Assembly: GCF_947172395.1 (NCBI RefSeq)
Contig: NC_069095.1
Location: 15,722,271 to 15,786,270 of the forward strand
Reading direction: 5' to 3'
Source: Bicyclus anynana
Taxonomy: Eukaryota; Arthropoda; Insecta; Lepidoptera; Nymphalidae
Length of the DNA stretch: 64,000 nt
This document shows, in pieces, positions 1 through 10,579 of the stretch; position 1 is the first letter of the stretch, and each line of letters starts with the position of its first letter. The notes under the pieces are model-generated. The model was given only the letters and a program-made list of their open reading frames with translations, ran no database searches and was not told the origin of the DNA. Both the position numbers and the translations under genes were made by a program.

Positions 1-185
1 ATATATGATAGAAATATAAAATATAGCCTATAGCACTCCCCGATAACGTAGGATTCTACTGGTGAAAGAATTTTTAAAATCGGTCCAGTAGTTCCGAAGA
101 TTACACCATTTCAAAAAATTGTTACAAACTTACAAACTTACAAACTTACAAACTTTACCTCTTTATAATATTAGTATAGATATAG
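1..185 (-). repeat. Interspersed repeat family B (lepidopteran), fragment
   Basis: Contains phrases that recur elsewhere in the window: 'taatattagtatagata' at one end, 'cggtccagtagtt' and 'tagcctatag'. Related copies lie at 7125-7290, 10068-10125, 10810-10890 and 37150-37375. No coding capacity. Its class (LINE tail or non-autonomous DNA element) cannot be decided from sequence alone. Confidence 0.7.
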
Positions 186-564
186 ATAACTAGGTGGAGT
201 TTGAGCCTACGAACAAGATATTTATTCATAACCATCATCATCATGAGCCACTTTAACAGTTTACTATAAAGCCAGGCCTCCCTCTTTGTAGGGCATGGGA
301 TATGGAGGAGGAGTGGGTGTAACCCACCATGTAGCTTTAATGCGGGTTGACGGGTTATTTCATTGGAATAGACTTTGTGCTCAAACTGTGTCTATCACAT
401 ACACAAAGTTCGAGAAAATACACATAGAAGAGAAATAGACAAAATATTTATCAATGGGGGCGGAGATGTCCCAGTCCCATTCTTTCATCCCAACGCAATG
501 AAAAAGAGAACGTAGATTCCTGTTGCGCCGCTATTGGTTGATATTTGTCTATTTCTCTTCACGG

Positions 565-955
565 AGATATTATGACGCGACGGGTAACAGCGACAGTGAT
601 TGCACCATTATTTTGTTGTAGAGAAAACACCTCGAGCAGGTCCCAGGATTTGTGACTTTTGATGTAGGGATCCTTTTAGAATGCATTGACACTCACTTCC
701 CCTGGCCAATATATTTTCCATGCTCACACTAAACAATTTATGATCAATAATTACAACAAAACATTATTGCACAAAATCAGCGTGACGGTGTCCACGCTGC
801 CAATCAAACAATTGAGCTCAATTCATCAAATATCCTCTTATTTATACTTAACATAACTGTTGCAATAACTTCATAAAAAAACCTCCCTTCCCTAATAATA
901 TAAATAATGAAGGTTAATACCACCCCTAATCGAGGAACTCGTAAGAATATGTCGT
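565..955 (-). mobile_element. Dispersed TATA-containing repeat, copy 1 (solo-LTR-like)
   Basis: The reverse complement matches 8200-8550 over about 360 bp, including 'cagcgtggacaccgtcacgctg', read here on the minus strand, and a TATA-like 'gtataaataagagg' about 40 bp before it. The two copies are inverted relative to each other, so they are not the two LTRs of one element. A solo LTR or a TIR-element remnant are both possible. No ORF. Confidence 0.6.
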
Positions 956-960
956 TAGTC

Positions 961-1909
961 GCATGTTCATACTGAAGTCCACATTAAGGCCAACATCAGT
1001 ACACTATCAGAAATAAAAACCTTACTCGGATATCTTTAAATGAAAGCCATGTAATAATTTTATAGTGACAATATAGCTACAGATAAAAAGGGTCTTTTGA
1101 TACAATGACAGAAATGTGATCCAATAATAATTGAAAAGATTCGGGCAATTTCTATAAGCCAGTTTCTAAAGCAGCAAAATTCGCGGACCTCCTATTACGT
1201 CGTAATGTTTCCAACAAAAGCGAAAAACAGTGGACCGAAAACAAACGTATCGCTTCATCCCGAAAAACGATTCTACCCTCTCTGAAAATCTACCCTTATC
1301 AAGCAAACATCGACTTTAAAATCTAGGACGTAAAACATAAAATGGCATTCTTCAATTCTCTGTGAAACTCACCATGGAATCCTAAGCACTTTCGTGAATT
1401 TCTATCTGTTGCATCTGAAGAATCATAAAAGCTCTTACATGTCAAGCGATTATGAAGCTTATTGAATTTACGTCTGAGTTGATTTTTGATTGTTATTATC
1501 TCTAGATGTGATAGTAATATTTTGAAAAGATTGTTATAGAAATTTCGATTTTATTTAGATGATCGCAGAGGTCAGTATTGCCTGTGTAGTGAACGTTAGT
1601 GCAAGTTAATGCTGTGAATAAAAGGATCATTGATGCTTTTGGATGTTTTTTTACAACCGAGACTCCATAAGCAGTACTTCTTGTACTCCCATTTCGTAAT
1701 CTACTCATTATAAAACCTCGAACCATATCACAAAGCTATTTATTCCTTCAGGTCTTTTGGTAATATTCATTACCACCCGGGTCAACCGATTTTTTTTTTA
1801 ATTTTTAAACAGCGGTTTTGGCTATAAAAAATCGTTCTTCTTTATAATAGACATAATCTAGTAGGCCATGTCGAGATTGAATCTAGGATGATATTATCTA
1901 TTATCCAAC
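961..1909. other. No gene seen
   Basis: AT-rich unique-looking sequence. The only ORF of note (74 codons, minus strand near 1502-1726) has no recognisable domain. Nothing supported here. Confidence 0.5.
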
Positions 1910-2222
1910 ATGATCATCATCATCATCATTATCAACCCATATTCAGCTCTCTGCTGAGCTCGAGCCTCCTCTCAGAGAAGGGTTAGGCCAATAGTTCATC
2001 ACGCTGGCCCAATGCGGATTGGCAGACTTCACACCCGCAAAATTATGAAAATTCTCTGATGTGCAGGTTTCCTCACGATGTTTTTCTTCACCGTTTGAGA
2101 CACGTGATATTTAATTTCTTAAAATGCACACAATTGAAAAGTTGGAGGTGCGTGCATCGAACCGGATTCGAACCCACACCCTCCGGAATCGGAGGCAGAG
2201 GTCATATCCACTGCACGTCTCT
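1910..2222 (-). mobile_element. tRNA-derived SINE, family 1, near full length
   Basis: Minus-strand copy of the commonest family here. It has a pol III B-box-like 'ggattcgaacccacacc' (sense GGTTCGAATCC) near 2165, the shared body 'cacgtgatatttaatttctt', and a tail ending in an ATC run at about 1914-1930. The family's A-box-like motif is TAGCCCAGTGGA. Confidence 0.9.
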
Positions 2223-2418
2223 ATTATCCAACGCCAATTATATATTATTTACCAAATTTTGTTTATTATTTCATTTCTTTTATCTTATTAAATAGAAAAA
2301 TTAAATCAGACCAATCTGGAAGTATACTCTTTCCAACAAAAAATAATTTTTAAAATTGGTTAATAAATGACGAAGTAACACACATTAAAAACAAAAATAC
2401 ATACGCGTCGAATTGAGA

Positions 2419-2460
2419 ACCTCCTCCTTTTTTTTTTGAAGTCGGTTAAAAAATATTATA
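2419..2460 (-). repeat. Terminus of AACCGACTTCAAAA-type TIR element
   Basis: A lone copy of the end sequence ('gaagtcggtt' after a T run, preceded by 'gaacctcctcc') that bounds the complete element at 55794-56448. Only one end is visible. Confidence 0.6.
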
Positions 2461-2542
2461 TGCCACTAATTAGCTATTGTGGCACTCGTGATCGTGTTGT
2501 CTATTGTGCAATTCGGCTTCACTCACAAAAATCACTCGTGCT

Positions 2543-2595
2543 TTATGCCACTGTCATGATATGAGCCATGCCATCATATCATGACAGTGGCATAA
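2543..2595. repeat. Perfect inverted repeat, 22-bp arms, 9-nt loop
   Basis: Arms 2543-2564 and 2574-2595 are exact reverse complements around the loop 'gccatgcca'. It lies in non-coding sequence. Confidence 0.95.
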
Positions 2596-2644
2596 ATAAC
2601 TATTTTATCATTATCAGCCTATTTTAATGACCCACTACGGGCCA

Positions 2645-2755
2645 TTATAATTCCAAAATTTCAGCCAAATCCTTTCAGTAGCCACAGCCGTAAGCAGGAA
2701 CAAACATATACTTCCACAAAAGTCACCCATATATAATATTAGTGCGATTAATGCA
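2645..2755 (-). repeat. Interspersed repeat family A, fragment
   Basis: Diverged copy of the family seen complete at 6823-7042: 'aaatttcagccaaatc', 'cagtagccaca' and a terminal 'taatattagtgcgat'. Confidence 0.7.
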
Positions 2756-4194
2756 TCCAGTTGTCAGTCAAGCTAATTAATTCATATCTTGAAATATCCA
2801 ACTCTATGGAAACCAGATGCCAAGCTGTCCGCCGTAAGTTACTCACAGCAAACAAAGGAAGAATTAACAATGCAGCTGAAAGCATCTGCAGTGGACCGGT
2901 GAACACGTGACGGCGTGAAACGGATTCTTGGCATTCGCGCTAACAAATCGCATCAAACCCGCTGTTTGCTAGAGTTGAAATATAAATAAACTAGCGATAC
3001 ACCCCGGCTTCATTCCGGTTCTATGTAGATACCAATATTATTTTTAGTTTATATCTTTACCTATATAGTACACCCCGCAACCGGTGCCAACCTAGACAAA
3101 ACGATTGACGATGTCAATTCCGCTACTTAACACACGTCAACACGTCTTAGTCGAATTTGAACTTGATGTTTATAGAGTGGCAAAATATATTTTTTTAATT
3201 AACAACGAAGTTGCCATGGAAACGAACGATGTCACAGCGCTGTAACTTAACAGAATGCAGGGGCTGGTTCCTGGCTAGGTAGGTACCATAGGTAGGAACA
3301 TGGACTGACGATCTTTTACGATCCTAACGAACACATAACGAATAACAATGCTTCCTAGGCAACATAGACACAAGCTACAGAGCGTCATCGGCAGAGACGT
3401 GATCCCCGATATCTGACGTCACTAGGATGTGGGCTTTTTAACTGATGATCTCAAAGGCACCCGGACTGATACACTCAGCCCAAAAAGGCTCTCTAAGCCA
3501 AGGACTGAGTCTCAGAGGATACACCCTTAGAGAGTCGTTCCGTCGATCTACTCTGCTTCTGTCTTCAAACCCTATCAGGCAATGCTTTTGCGCTCGCCCA
3601 TACTCCCTGGTAATACCGCTGAGGTCCCATTGAGGAACCTACGGCACTTACACAATCGGGAAAAAAAGAATGACGAACTTACGGGCCTCATAAAATAAGA
3701 CACGTCTGGCTATATGTTGTCTCTCGTTCTAAACTATTCTGATTCTAATTTAATTTCGACTGAAAGTGACATAAATCTCTAGATTCTGAATGCATCGTCT
3801 CACTGCCCAGACATGTAGGTTATTCGTTTTTTGCTGAAATTGGCTAACGTTCTGTCCTACTTCATTTTGCAAATCTGAGCTGCATTTGGCGCTGTGCCAA
3901 CCGCCGTGCCCATTCATCTCTTTATGTGTTTTTTATTAGCCTCTTACTATGGGAACTTATGGTGATCTTATGTTGCATTTACTCGCTAAAGGATTGTATC
4001 CAGGTTGGGTCCATTTAATACATAATGAGAGTTTTTAGAGGTTAGGTAGCATTGCCAAGTTATAGCTTCATTAGACTACTTCTAATCTAATTCTATTACA
4101 ATTAGAAGATATGGTATGTTGTATGGTATGGTATGTCTGTTTACCCAGGTTTTAAACCGTCGAAACTGATAATTTATATTTTTTTTCTTTCAAT
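2756..4194. other. No gene recognised
   Basis: Unique-looking sequence without a supportable ORF. It contains an RFX X-box-like site, GTTGCCATGGAAAC, at 3210-3223. The 62-codon ORF at 3445-3633 has no recognisable domain. The upstream exons of the muscarinic receptor were looked for here and not found. Confidence 0.5.
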
Positions 4195-4470
4195 AATAAA
4201 TAACTTAGCCCTTGATTACGATCTCACCTGATGTTAAGTAATGATGTAGTCTAAGACGGAAGCTGGCTTACCTGGAAGTACACACAAGTTTGTTCTACCC
4301 ATACCTCTGACGGCTTCTGCGCGGCATCGTACCGGAACGTTAAATCGCTTTGTGATACGTCTTTGCTTGGTAAAATAGTAGCTACGTCCAATGCCTACCA
4401 CCAGACCAGACTTGAGCTAATTCACTGAACAACAACAAGAATTGGTAGTAGAACCCAGGACCTGTCTGTT
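4195..4470 (-). mobile_element. tRNA-derived SINE, family 2, diverged
   Basis: Matches the reverse complement of the full-length copy at 52278-52608: 'cttagcccttgattac', 'atcgtaccggaacgtta', 'aatcgctttg', ending in 'agaacccaggacctg' at the B-box end. It ends about 80 bp before the first receptor exon in the window. Confidence 0.85.
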
Positions 4471-4550
4471 ATTCTCTGGTGAAAACTACAGTACTATCAA
4501 ATGCGCCAGAGGTGTCGTATTTTTTTTTAATCTATGATGTCTGTGTGCAG

Positions 4551-4659
4551 TGACGAGACGCGGGAAGTGGACGGGCGCGCGCGCTCGGAGTCCGGGGACG
4601 CTGACTCCGTGTACCACGTGCGCGGCGCGCTGCATGACACGCGGTGGAGAGACCAACAG
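4551..4659 (+). CDS. mAChR-A: Muscarinic acetylcholine receptor A-type, intracellular-loop-3 exon
   Basis: Internal exon of a class A G-protein-coupled receptor for acetylcholine. A T-rich tract and the acceptor 'ctgtgtgcag' precede 4551; the donor is 'gtaccg' at 4660, which is weak. One base completes the upstream codon, then 36 codons read DETREVDGRARSESGDADSV and onward, ending in phase 0. From memory, the RSES-x-ADxxSVY pattern matches the third intracellular loop of the Drosophila A-type receptor, and the phase-0 end joins in frame to the exon at 10580. GC content is far above the flanks, as expected of coding DNA. The preceding exons, encoding TM1-TM5, are not in the window. Identification is strong by context and order, although loop-3 sequence alone is weakly conserved. 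Confidence 0.85.
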
Positions 4660-4679
4660 GTACCGGCATTTGTGTGCAG

Positions 4680-5003
4680 TGTGCAGTGACGAGACGCGGG
4701 CAGTGCACGCGCTCGGAGTCCGGGGACGCCGACTCCGTGTACCACGTGCGCGGCGCGCTGCACGACACGCGGTGGAGAGACCCACAGGTACCGGCATTTG
4801 TGTGCAGTGTGCAGTGACGAGACGCGGGCAGTGCACGCGCTCGGAGTCCGGGGACGCCGACTCCGTGTACCACGTGCGCGGCGCGCTGCACGACACGCGG
4901 TGGAGAGACCAACAGGTACCGGCATTTGTGTGCCGTGTGCAGTGACGAGACGCGGGCAGTGCACGCGCTTGGAGTCCGAGGACGCCGACTCCGTGTACCA
5001 CGT
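4680..5003 (+). repeat. Tandem copies 2-4 of the receptor exon (128-bp period)
   Basis: Near-identical copies begin at 4687, 4815 and 4943, giving periods of 136, 128 and 128 bp from the intact exon at 4551. Each unit carries the exon, the donor 'gtaccgg' and a short acceptor-bearing spacer ending in 'gtgtgcag'. Relative to the intact exon, every extra copy lacks the same 8 bp ('gacgggcgcgcg' region), which shifts the frame between its start and end. The last copy is interrupted near 5003 where RTE-like sequence begins. Long open frames on the opposite strand here are by-products of the GC-rich repeat. Confidence 0.9.
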
Positions 5004-5145
5004 GCACGACATACTGTAGGTCTTTTGTAGCGTCATCCAAACACCATGATCAGTGACTCCCTGCAACTCAAATGATATCTGTCCACCTAGTGGGAGGTCG
5101 ACCAACAATACGTGTTCCAGTACAAGGTTGCCATTCTAACACCCG
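5004..5145 (-). mobile_element. RTE-type LINE 3' fragment
   Basis: Diverged minus-sense RTE C-terminal/3' sequence: 'ggtcttttgtag', 'ccacctagtgggaggtcgac', 'cgccattctaaca'-like, in the same order as the copies at 26389 and 58824. It abuts and truncates the fourth exon copy. Confidence 0.7.
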
Positions 5146-6249
5146 AGACCTCCTACGTCCAACGTCGGACTATTGAATTATATGCCTCGTCTATTTTCAC
5201 ATATGCTTTACAACTCGTGAAATTATGTCGATGTCGGTAACTATAGTTTTTGGATCTCCTAATGATTCGATCTTGTAAAAATACGCTGATCATATAATTA
5301 TTAAGTTTTATGAAACTTAGAACCGTAAAATGATGAACCGTTGCATACTTCCTCATCCGAGGTGTTATTAGGATTACATCCCAGTAAAGAACTCTCTGGA
5401 ACTGGAAATAGTTCCACAGTAATGGGTCCACAATTTCGCCTCGATTTATAGCAACGGTGCCAAACGTAGCCCGATAATTGTTAAAGTGAACACCGTTTCA
5501 CACGGTCTGTGAAAACTACGTGTATTATACATACACGTAGACGTAGTATACGTGTAGAGATTTTAGGACCACAAAATAATAACTACAACAAAACAAACCA
5601 ACTTTATCTTACTGTAAAACTAGTTGAGCACCGCGTTTTCTTCCGCGTACAATCGATTATTTTAGAAAGAAAGAAAAATATTTTTATTCGGTCAGTAAAA
5701 CTTTAAACTAAGCTGAGCTAGAATAACATAAATAGTTTAAAAAACTAAAAAACACGCTTAATACCATGCATTTAAAATAGCCCGTCCATCATCTTGGACG
5801 TCGGCCATATTGGATTTATGTCACGTGACTATTTTTTTTGTATTTCTGTCAGTTTGCTGTTTCCTTTCATTTAATATCCATATCGTTTATCATTTTAGTC
5901 AGAGAATAAAACGCGCCATGGCAATACGAACCGACTGGCAAGCCCTTTAGAGCATGCAACATTAGTGCCCAACTACGAGTAGGTATTCCTAGACCTACCT
6001 AACGCGAGTATGCGAGGCGGACGACCGTTCCCGAGAGCCTTAAATTCGCTTCAATTAATATGGCTATGTCCAGCTTTTAATATCCCGTGTTTAACTCGAA
6101 TCTACCGCCGAAATGGGCTGTTTAATTTCGTTTGCGTAAAATTGTTATATCGGAACGCAAAATCTTAAAATCAAAGTTTAAATTCGTTTTTTCAAGTCGA
6201 CGTTGTTAAGCACCTTTGAAACGTCAAATTTTACTATTTGAAGAGAGTA
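5146..6249. other. Intron sequence, nothing recognised
   Basis: Lies within the 5.9-kb intron 4660-10579 of the receptor gene. ORFs of 92 and 65 codons at 5153-5431 and 5509-5706 have no recognisable domains. Confidence 0.5.
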
Positions 6250-6545
6250 TGATCAGATATAGCCCAGTGGATATGACCTCTGCCACCGATTCGGGAGTAG
6301 GTTCGAATCCGGTCCGGGGCATGCACCTCTAACTTTTGAGTTATGTGCATTATAAGAAATTAAATATCACGTGTCTCTAACGGTGAAAGAAAACATCGTG
6401 AGGAAACCTGCATACCAGAGAATTTTCTTAATTCTCTGGCGTGTGTGAAGTCTGCCAATCCGCGTTGGGCCAGCGTGGTGGACTATTGCCTAACCCCTCT
6501 CATTCTGAGCTCAGCAGTGAGCCAAATATGGGTTGCTAACGATAC
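6250..6545 (+). mobile_element. tRNA-derived SINE, family 1
   Basis: A-box-like 'atagcccagtggat' at 6259, B-box-like 'ggttcgaatcc' near 6300, the shared body 'aaatatcacgtgtctc', and the terminal 'gccaaatatgggttgc'. Confidence 0.9.
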
Positions 6546-6822
6546 TAAAACCTAAATATAATCCATTACTTATCCAGAAAGCCCATTAAGCATCCCAAAT
6601 GCAGCATTTAATTCGAGCAGTTGGCGCGAGTAATTACTGAAAGCTAAAGTTACAGCAACTTTTCCCCGATGCACTAAATTTTGTATAATTAATGGCACTG
6701 TCGCGCCCGTTTGCTTTGTGGTCTATGATTTATCATTTTGGCTGCGATTTTGTCTTATTAACCGACTGTTAAAAAGGAAGTTCTCCAGTCGATTGTAGTT
6801 TTTGACTTATTTGTTTGTGTAT

Positions 6823-7042
6823 CACACTATCGCACTAATATTACAAAGGCGAAAGTTTGTGTGTAAGTGTGTATGTATGTTCCTCCTTTACGCTACGGTT
6901 ACTGAACCGATTTGGCTGAAATTTGGAATGAAAGTAGATTTTACTCTGGATTAACACATAGGCTACTTTTTATCCCGAAAAAATCGTAGTTCCGTGAAAA
7001 ACTGAATTCCACGCAAACGAAGTCACGGGCGTCTGCTTGTTA
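6823..7042 (+). repeat. Interspersed repeat family A, near full copy
   Basis: Begins 'cactaatattacaaagg' and ends in the phrase 'gaagtcacgggcgtctgc'. Copies at 21284-21490, 27058-27300, 38000-38275 and 45838-46000 define the family. No coding capacity. Confidence 0.8.
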
Positions 7043-7124
7043 TGCTATATATTCTGATTGCGTAAACAGCTTCTAATATAGAAATTAGAATTTTAATATA
7101 GAGTTTTCTGTTTTACAAAGTTGT

Positions 7125-7290
7125 AGATATTTATACTAATATTATAAAGAGGAAAGATTTGTTTGTTTGTTTGCATTGAAAAGGCTCTGAAACTACACTA
7201 TCTCTAAAGCTACCACTATCTGCGAATGCTATAGGCTATATTTTATTCTTGTATTCCTACGGGAAAGGGATCACGCGGGAGAATTAACTT
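7125..7290 (+). repeat. Interspersed repeat family B copy
   Basis: Starts 'tactaatattataaagagg', followed by a TTTG run and 'ctataggctatattttat', as in the copies at 1-185 and 37150-37375. Confidence 0.65.
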
Positions 7291-7465
7291 ACTAACTAAT
7301 GTTTTTAATCTAAAATCCAAGATCAATTTTTAATCATTTTATTATAAAAGTATTTTAAGTTCCTTCAACAACCTTATTAACCATTGCTGCCTTACTTACT
7401 TATGTGCGAAATAGTCCAACTCTTATAGGATTAATCGCGAGTCAAACCTTGAAAATTATAAACGT

Positions 7466-7652
7466 TTCATCATCATCATCAACCCATATTCGGCTCACTG
7501 GTTAGCTACAGTCTCCTCTCAGAATGAGAGGGGTTAGACCAATAGTCCACCGAGCTGGCCCAATGCGCATTGAGAGACTTCATACACGCAGAATTAAGAA
7601 AATTCTCTGATATGCAGGTTTCCTCACGATGTGTTCCTTCACCATTATATAA
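7466..7652 (-). mobile_element. tRNA-derived SINE, family 1, 5'-truncated
   Basis: Starts with an ATC run, then 'aacccatattcggctcac', 'ggttagaccaatagtcc' and 'gcaggtttcctcacgatg', and stops before the tRNA-like head. Confidence 0.85.
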
Positions 7653-8199
7653 AATTACACCTTGCTAATTTCTGCAACTATGACATGACAGAAAACAGTT
7701 AATAAAATTATAATTAAAAAAGATTTAGTTCTTAAGGTGAGGTCACCTTATTTAAAAAACTACAGAGATATATTGTTATTAAAGTAAAAACGAAAACAAT
7801 GCTTAATTTCCAAAAGCCATTAAAGCTAATGCAACACTTAATCACAAGTGTTCACCAATTCCACAGGTAATTTGCGAACGCTGAATTCAGACTAACTTTC
7901 TCAAAGTTGGGCTAAATTTTGTTTAATTAATATAACTGTCGCAGCTTTCGTGTCATAAATTAGCTTCAAAATTGCGCTCTGTTTGTTTTGAACACATTAT
8001 TCCGCCAAATTTCACGTGCGATTTTGATTTCAAAGTTGCTACTGAAACATGGCTGAATGAGTCTTGCGAATATTGGTTTAGGGTAGCGCTGCATAGTTCT
8101 TCTGCCAAGCAGCGGTACCTTACTGGTTGCTGAGCTGGTGTCTACAGTTTAAGGCAGGTGTTTGAGACAGGTATTGTCTTGTTGTTACAAGTAACTCGA
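7653..8199. other. Intron sequence, nothing recognised
   Basis: AT-rich, no ORF or repeat identified. Confidence 0.5.
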
Positions 8200-8550
8200 T
8201 TACAGGTGGTATTAATATTCATTATATATGTTATTGTAGAGGGGAGGTATCAGTGTTGGTATAAATAAGAGGGTATTTGATTACTTGGGCTCAGTTGTTT
8301 ATTAGGCAGCGTAGACACCGTCACGCTGCCAGTCGCGTTAGTGAGTTTATGCAATTTTGTGTTGTAATTATTGCTTATCTTAAATTGTTTAGTGTGGGCA
8401 TGGAGAACATGTTGAGCAGGGAAGGTGAATAGCATTCTAAAGGGATTCCTTACACCCCCCAAGGTAACAAGTCCTGGAACCTGCTCGAGGTGTTTCCTCT
8501 ACCACAAAATTGGTACAATCATGACTGTCGCTGCTACCCATTACATTACA
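8200..8550 (+). mobile_element. Dispersed TATA-containing repeat, copy 2 (solo-LTR-like)
   Basis: Counterpart of 565-955 in the opposite orientation. TATA-like 'tataaataagagg' at about 8260, then 'gcagcgtagacaccgtcacg', then 'ctgctcgaggtgtttcc'. Target-site duplications were not found by eye. Confidence 0.6.
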
Positions 8551-8864
8551 CTGTCCTTGTCCTGTACCTCTTCTGTGCTACCATAACACCGTACTGGAAA
8601 CCTCTCTGGGGAGTAGTAGGATTTGAAACTCAAAAAATCCGATAAAATTACCTGAAACGATCGATTCAATTCGACACCCAAACATCTTAGATTTTTTTTA
8701 ACTGTTAATAAACAAAATATACATTGAAATAGTCAACGATATTTTTTTATAAATTATATTTGATATTTTGAATATATAGATATGTCTCTAGCGCGTCAAA
8801 ATTGAGGATTTTGACGCGCAAAGCAAAGCAACGACAGTTGTTTATGCAAAAAATAATGACATAA

Positions 8865-8990
8865 ATATTGCCTACAATGTTGAGTGTGTTCAGGAAGTGT
8901 AAACACTATATATAAATACAAAATCATGCATGAGTGCGCTCAGTGGAATAGCTACAAAATTCGGATCACTTTTTGCGGTGATTTTGAAGC
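8865..8990 (+). repeat. Repeat family C, copy 1
   Basis: Shares 'caggaagtgtaaa', an ATATATA stretch, 'gcgctcag' and 'gatcactttttgc' in the same order and spacing with 49385-49555. Element class unknown. Confidence 0.6.
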
Positions 8991-10067
8991 CACGTAACAA
9001 TCTAATAGTATAAAATCTTTGGAAATAGTAAAAAAAAAACAATCTTTTTGTATTGATATTTCAAAAGAATAGTGTCAATTGCAAAATATACCACTGATTG
9101 AAGAAGAAAGAAGCTTCGAATAACATTCACAATATTCAGAATACCTCAAGGCTGGAATATCTGGCCCAAATTTAACGTTGGTGACCTGCCAATATTCGTG
9201 CATCGATAAACAGGCCGGAAAGTAATAGCAAATCGCTTTCTCTTTGCACACAAACTGCTGATTGAGATAAGGGGGCGTTTACACTTTGTGATGCTGCAAA
9301 TGAGTTTTAATACAGAACATAGTAATTTCTGAAGCTACGCTTTTGCAATTTAAAGGAGAACGCTAGATCCTGACCACTCAGATTTTTTTTTTATCAGCAA
9401 ATGCAAATTATCTAGAAATACTGAATTTTTATTGTATGAGGCTAAGATTCTGTTTGTCGCCGATTACGCATAAAACTATTGGTTTCTTGCGTAACTGTAA
9501 TAGCCAATAGGGTTAAGTTGTCAAGTTGATTAAGTAAAGTTAAGTTAAAGTAAACGGTCCGCTAGATTCATATTTTACTCTCATTTTATTTATTTCTCCT
9601 TTTTTAATTTTTTAACAATGTTATACATACAAAACACTATAAAAAACAAATTTAATAAAAACTCATATATTTTTGTTAAAACTCCGGCATAAAAAAGTGA
9701 CAAACAAGTAATTAAATCTTAAAATATAATAATATTTAAAATATATATCAAACAATGCTTTAGTTGAAGTCCACGTTGTTGACGGAAACAAATAGCATTT
9801 AGCGACCCTAATACAGACTGAATCATGATTCAAACTCACCGGCTATTGCCAAGCGTTCCGGTCGCAGTAACAATCATTGGAACTATGCCAGTTATATTGT
9901 AACCTAACTGAAATTTACTATTGATATTGATATCGAATTATAACTCTTATCTCCTAGAAATAAAAGGAATTATTGCGAAGCAATTGAACAGTAAGTGTTA
10001 GCGACACCGCCAAACCACGTGCGTAGTAACCGACACGAGAATATCAAAATATCTTAACTTTTGTTCT
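8991..10067. other. Intron sequence, nothing recognised
   Basis: AT-rich sequence without a supportable exon. 8551-8864 is likewise empty. Confidence 0.5.
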
Positions 10068-10125
10068 AGCCCGTGGTTTCACTCCCGTTCCCGTGGGAAT
10101 ACGGGGATAAATTATAGCCAAATCC
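10068..10125 (-). repeat. Family B repeat terminus
   Basis: 'agcccgtggtttcactcccg' followed by 'aatacggggataaatt', as at the left end of 37150-37375. Confidence 0.6.
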
Positions 10126-10167
10126 ATTAAAAAAACCAGGTATCATTCATCAATTTTGATTTAACAT

Positions 10168-10460
10168 TGACGGCCGCGTGGCGCAGTGTGTTGTGACCCT
10201 GCTTTCTGCATCCACGGCCGTGGGTTCGATTCCAACAACTGGAAAATATTTGTGTGATGAGCATGGGTGTTTTCCAGTGTCTGTGTGTATTTATACATTA
10301 TATAATTATTTATATGTAGTATATAATTGTATGTTAATATTATAATATCAACTGTACTTGTGTACTTAGCACCCATAACACAAGCTACTCTGTATGCTTA
10401 CTTTGGGGCTAGATAGTGATGTGTATTGTTTAAGCATATTTATTTATTTATTATTTTTAT
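10168..10460 (+). mobile_element. tRNA-derived SINE, family 3
   Basis: A-box-like 'gtggcgcagtgtg' and B-box-like 'ggttcgattcc' about 40 bp later, then an AT-rich body, a conserved 'ttggggctagatagtgatg' near 10405, and a TTTA-rich tail. A reversed fragment occurs at 56966-57110 and a head fragment at 35385-35460. It lies 120 bp upstream of a receptor exon. Confidence 0.85.
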
Positions 10461-10579
10461 TTAACAACAGATTTAAAAGATTTAAGACTTTCCACTGCAG
10501 GCGTAAAAGTTTTCGTACACCACGGTTGTTCCAAACAACCGGGTATAAAATACTTATTTAAACTTATGGTATCTTCCAG

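Noticed and set aside
1..4550. Upstream exon(s) of mAChR-A (TM1-TM5) inside the window
   Set aside because: Read for the expected TM5 and loop-3 start sequence on the plus strand; none found, and no ORF long enough for the transmembrane exon.
4486..5108. Long minus-strand ORFs (184 and 193 codons) over the exon array
   Set aside because: They are antisense readings of a GC-rich tandem repeat; the 128-bp period makes every frame cycle. The plus-strand exon frame matches a known receptor loop.
565..8550. An intact LTR retrotransposon bounded by the two 360-bp repeats
   Set aside because: The repeats are inverted, not direct, and there are no gag or pol frames between them.
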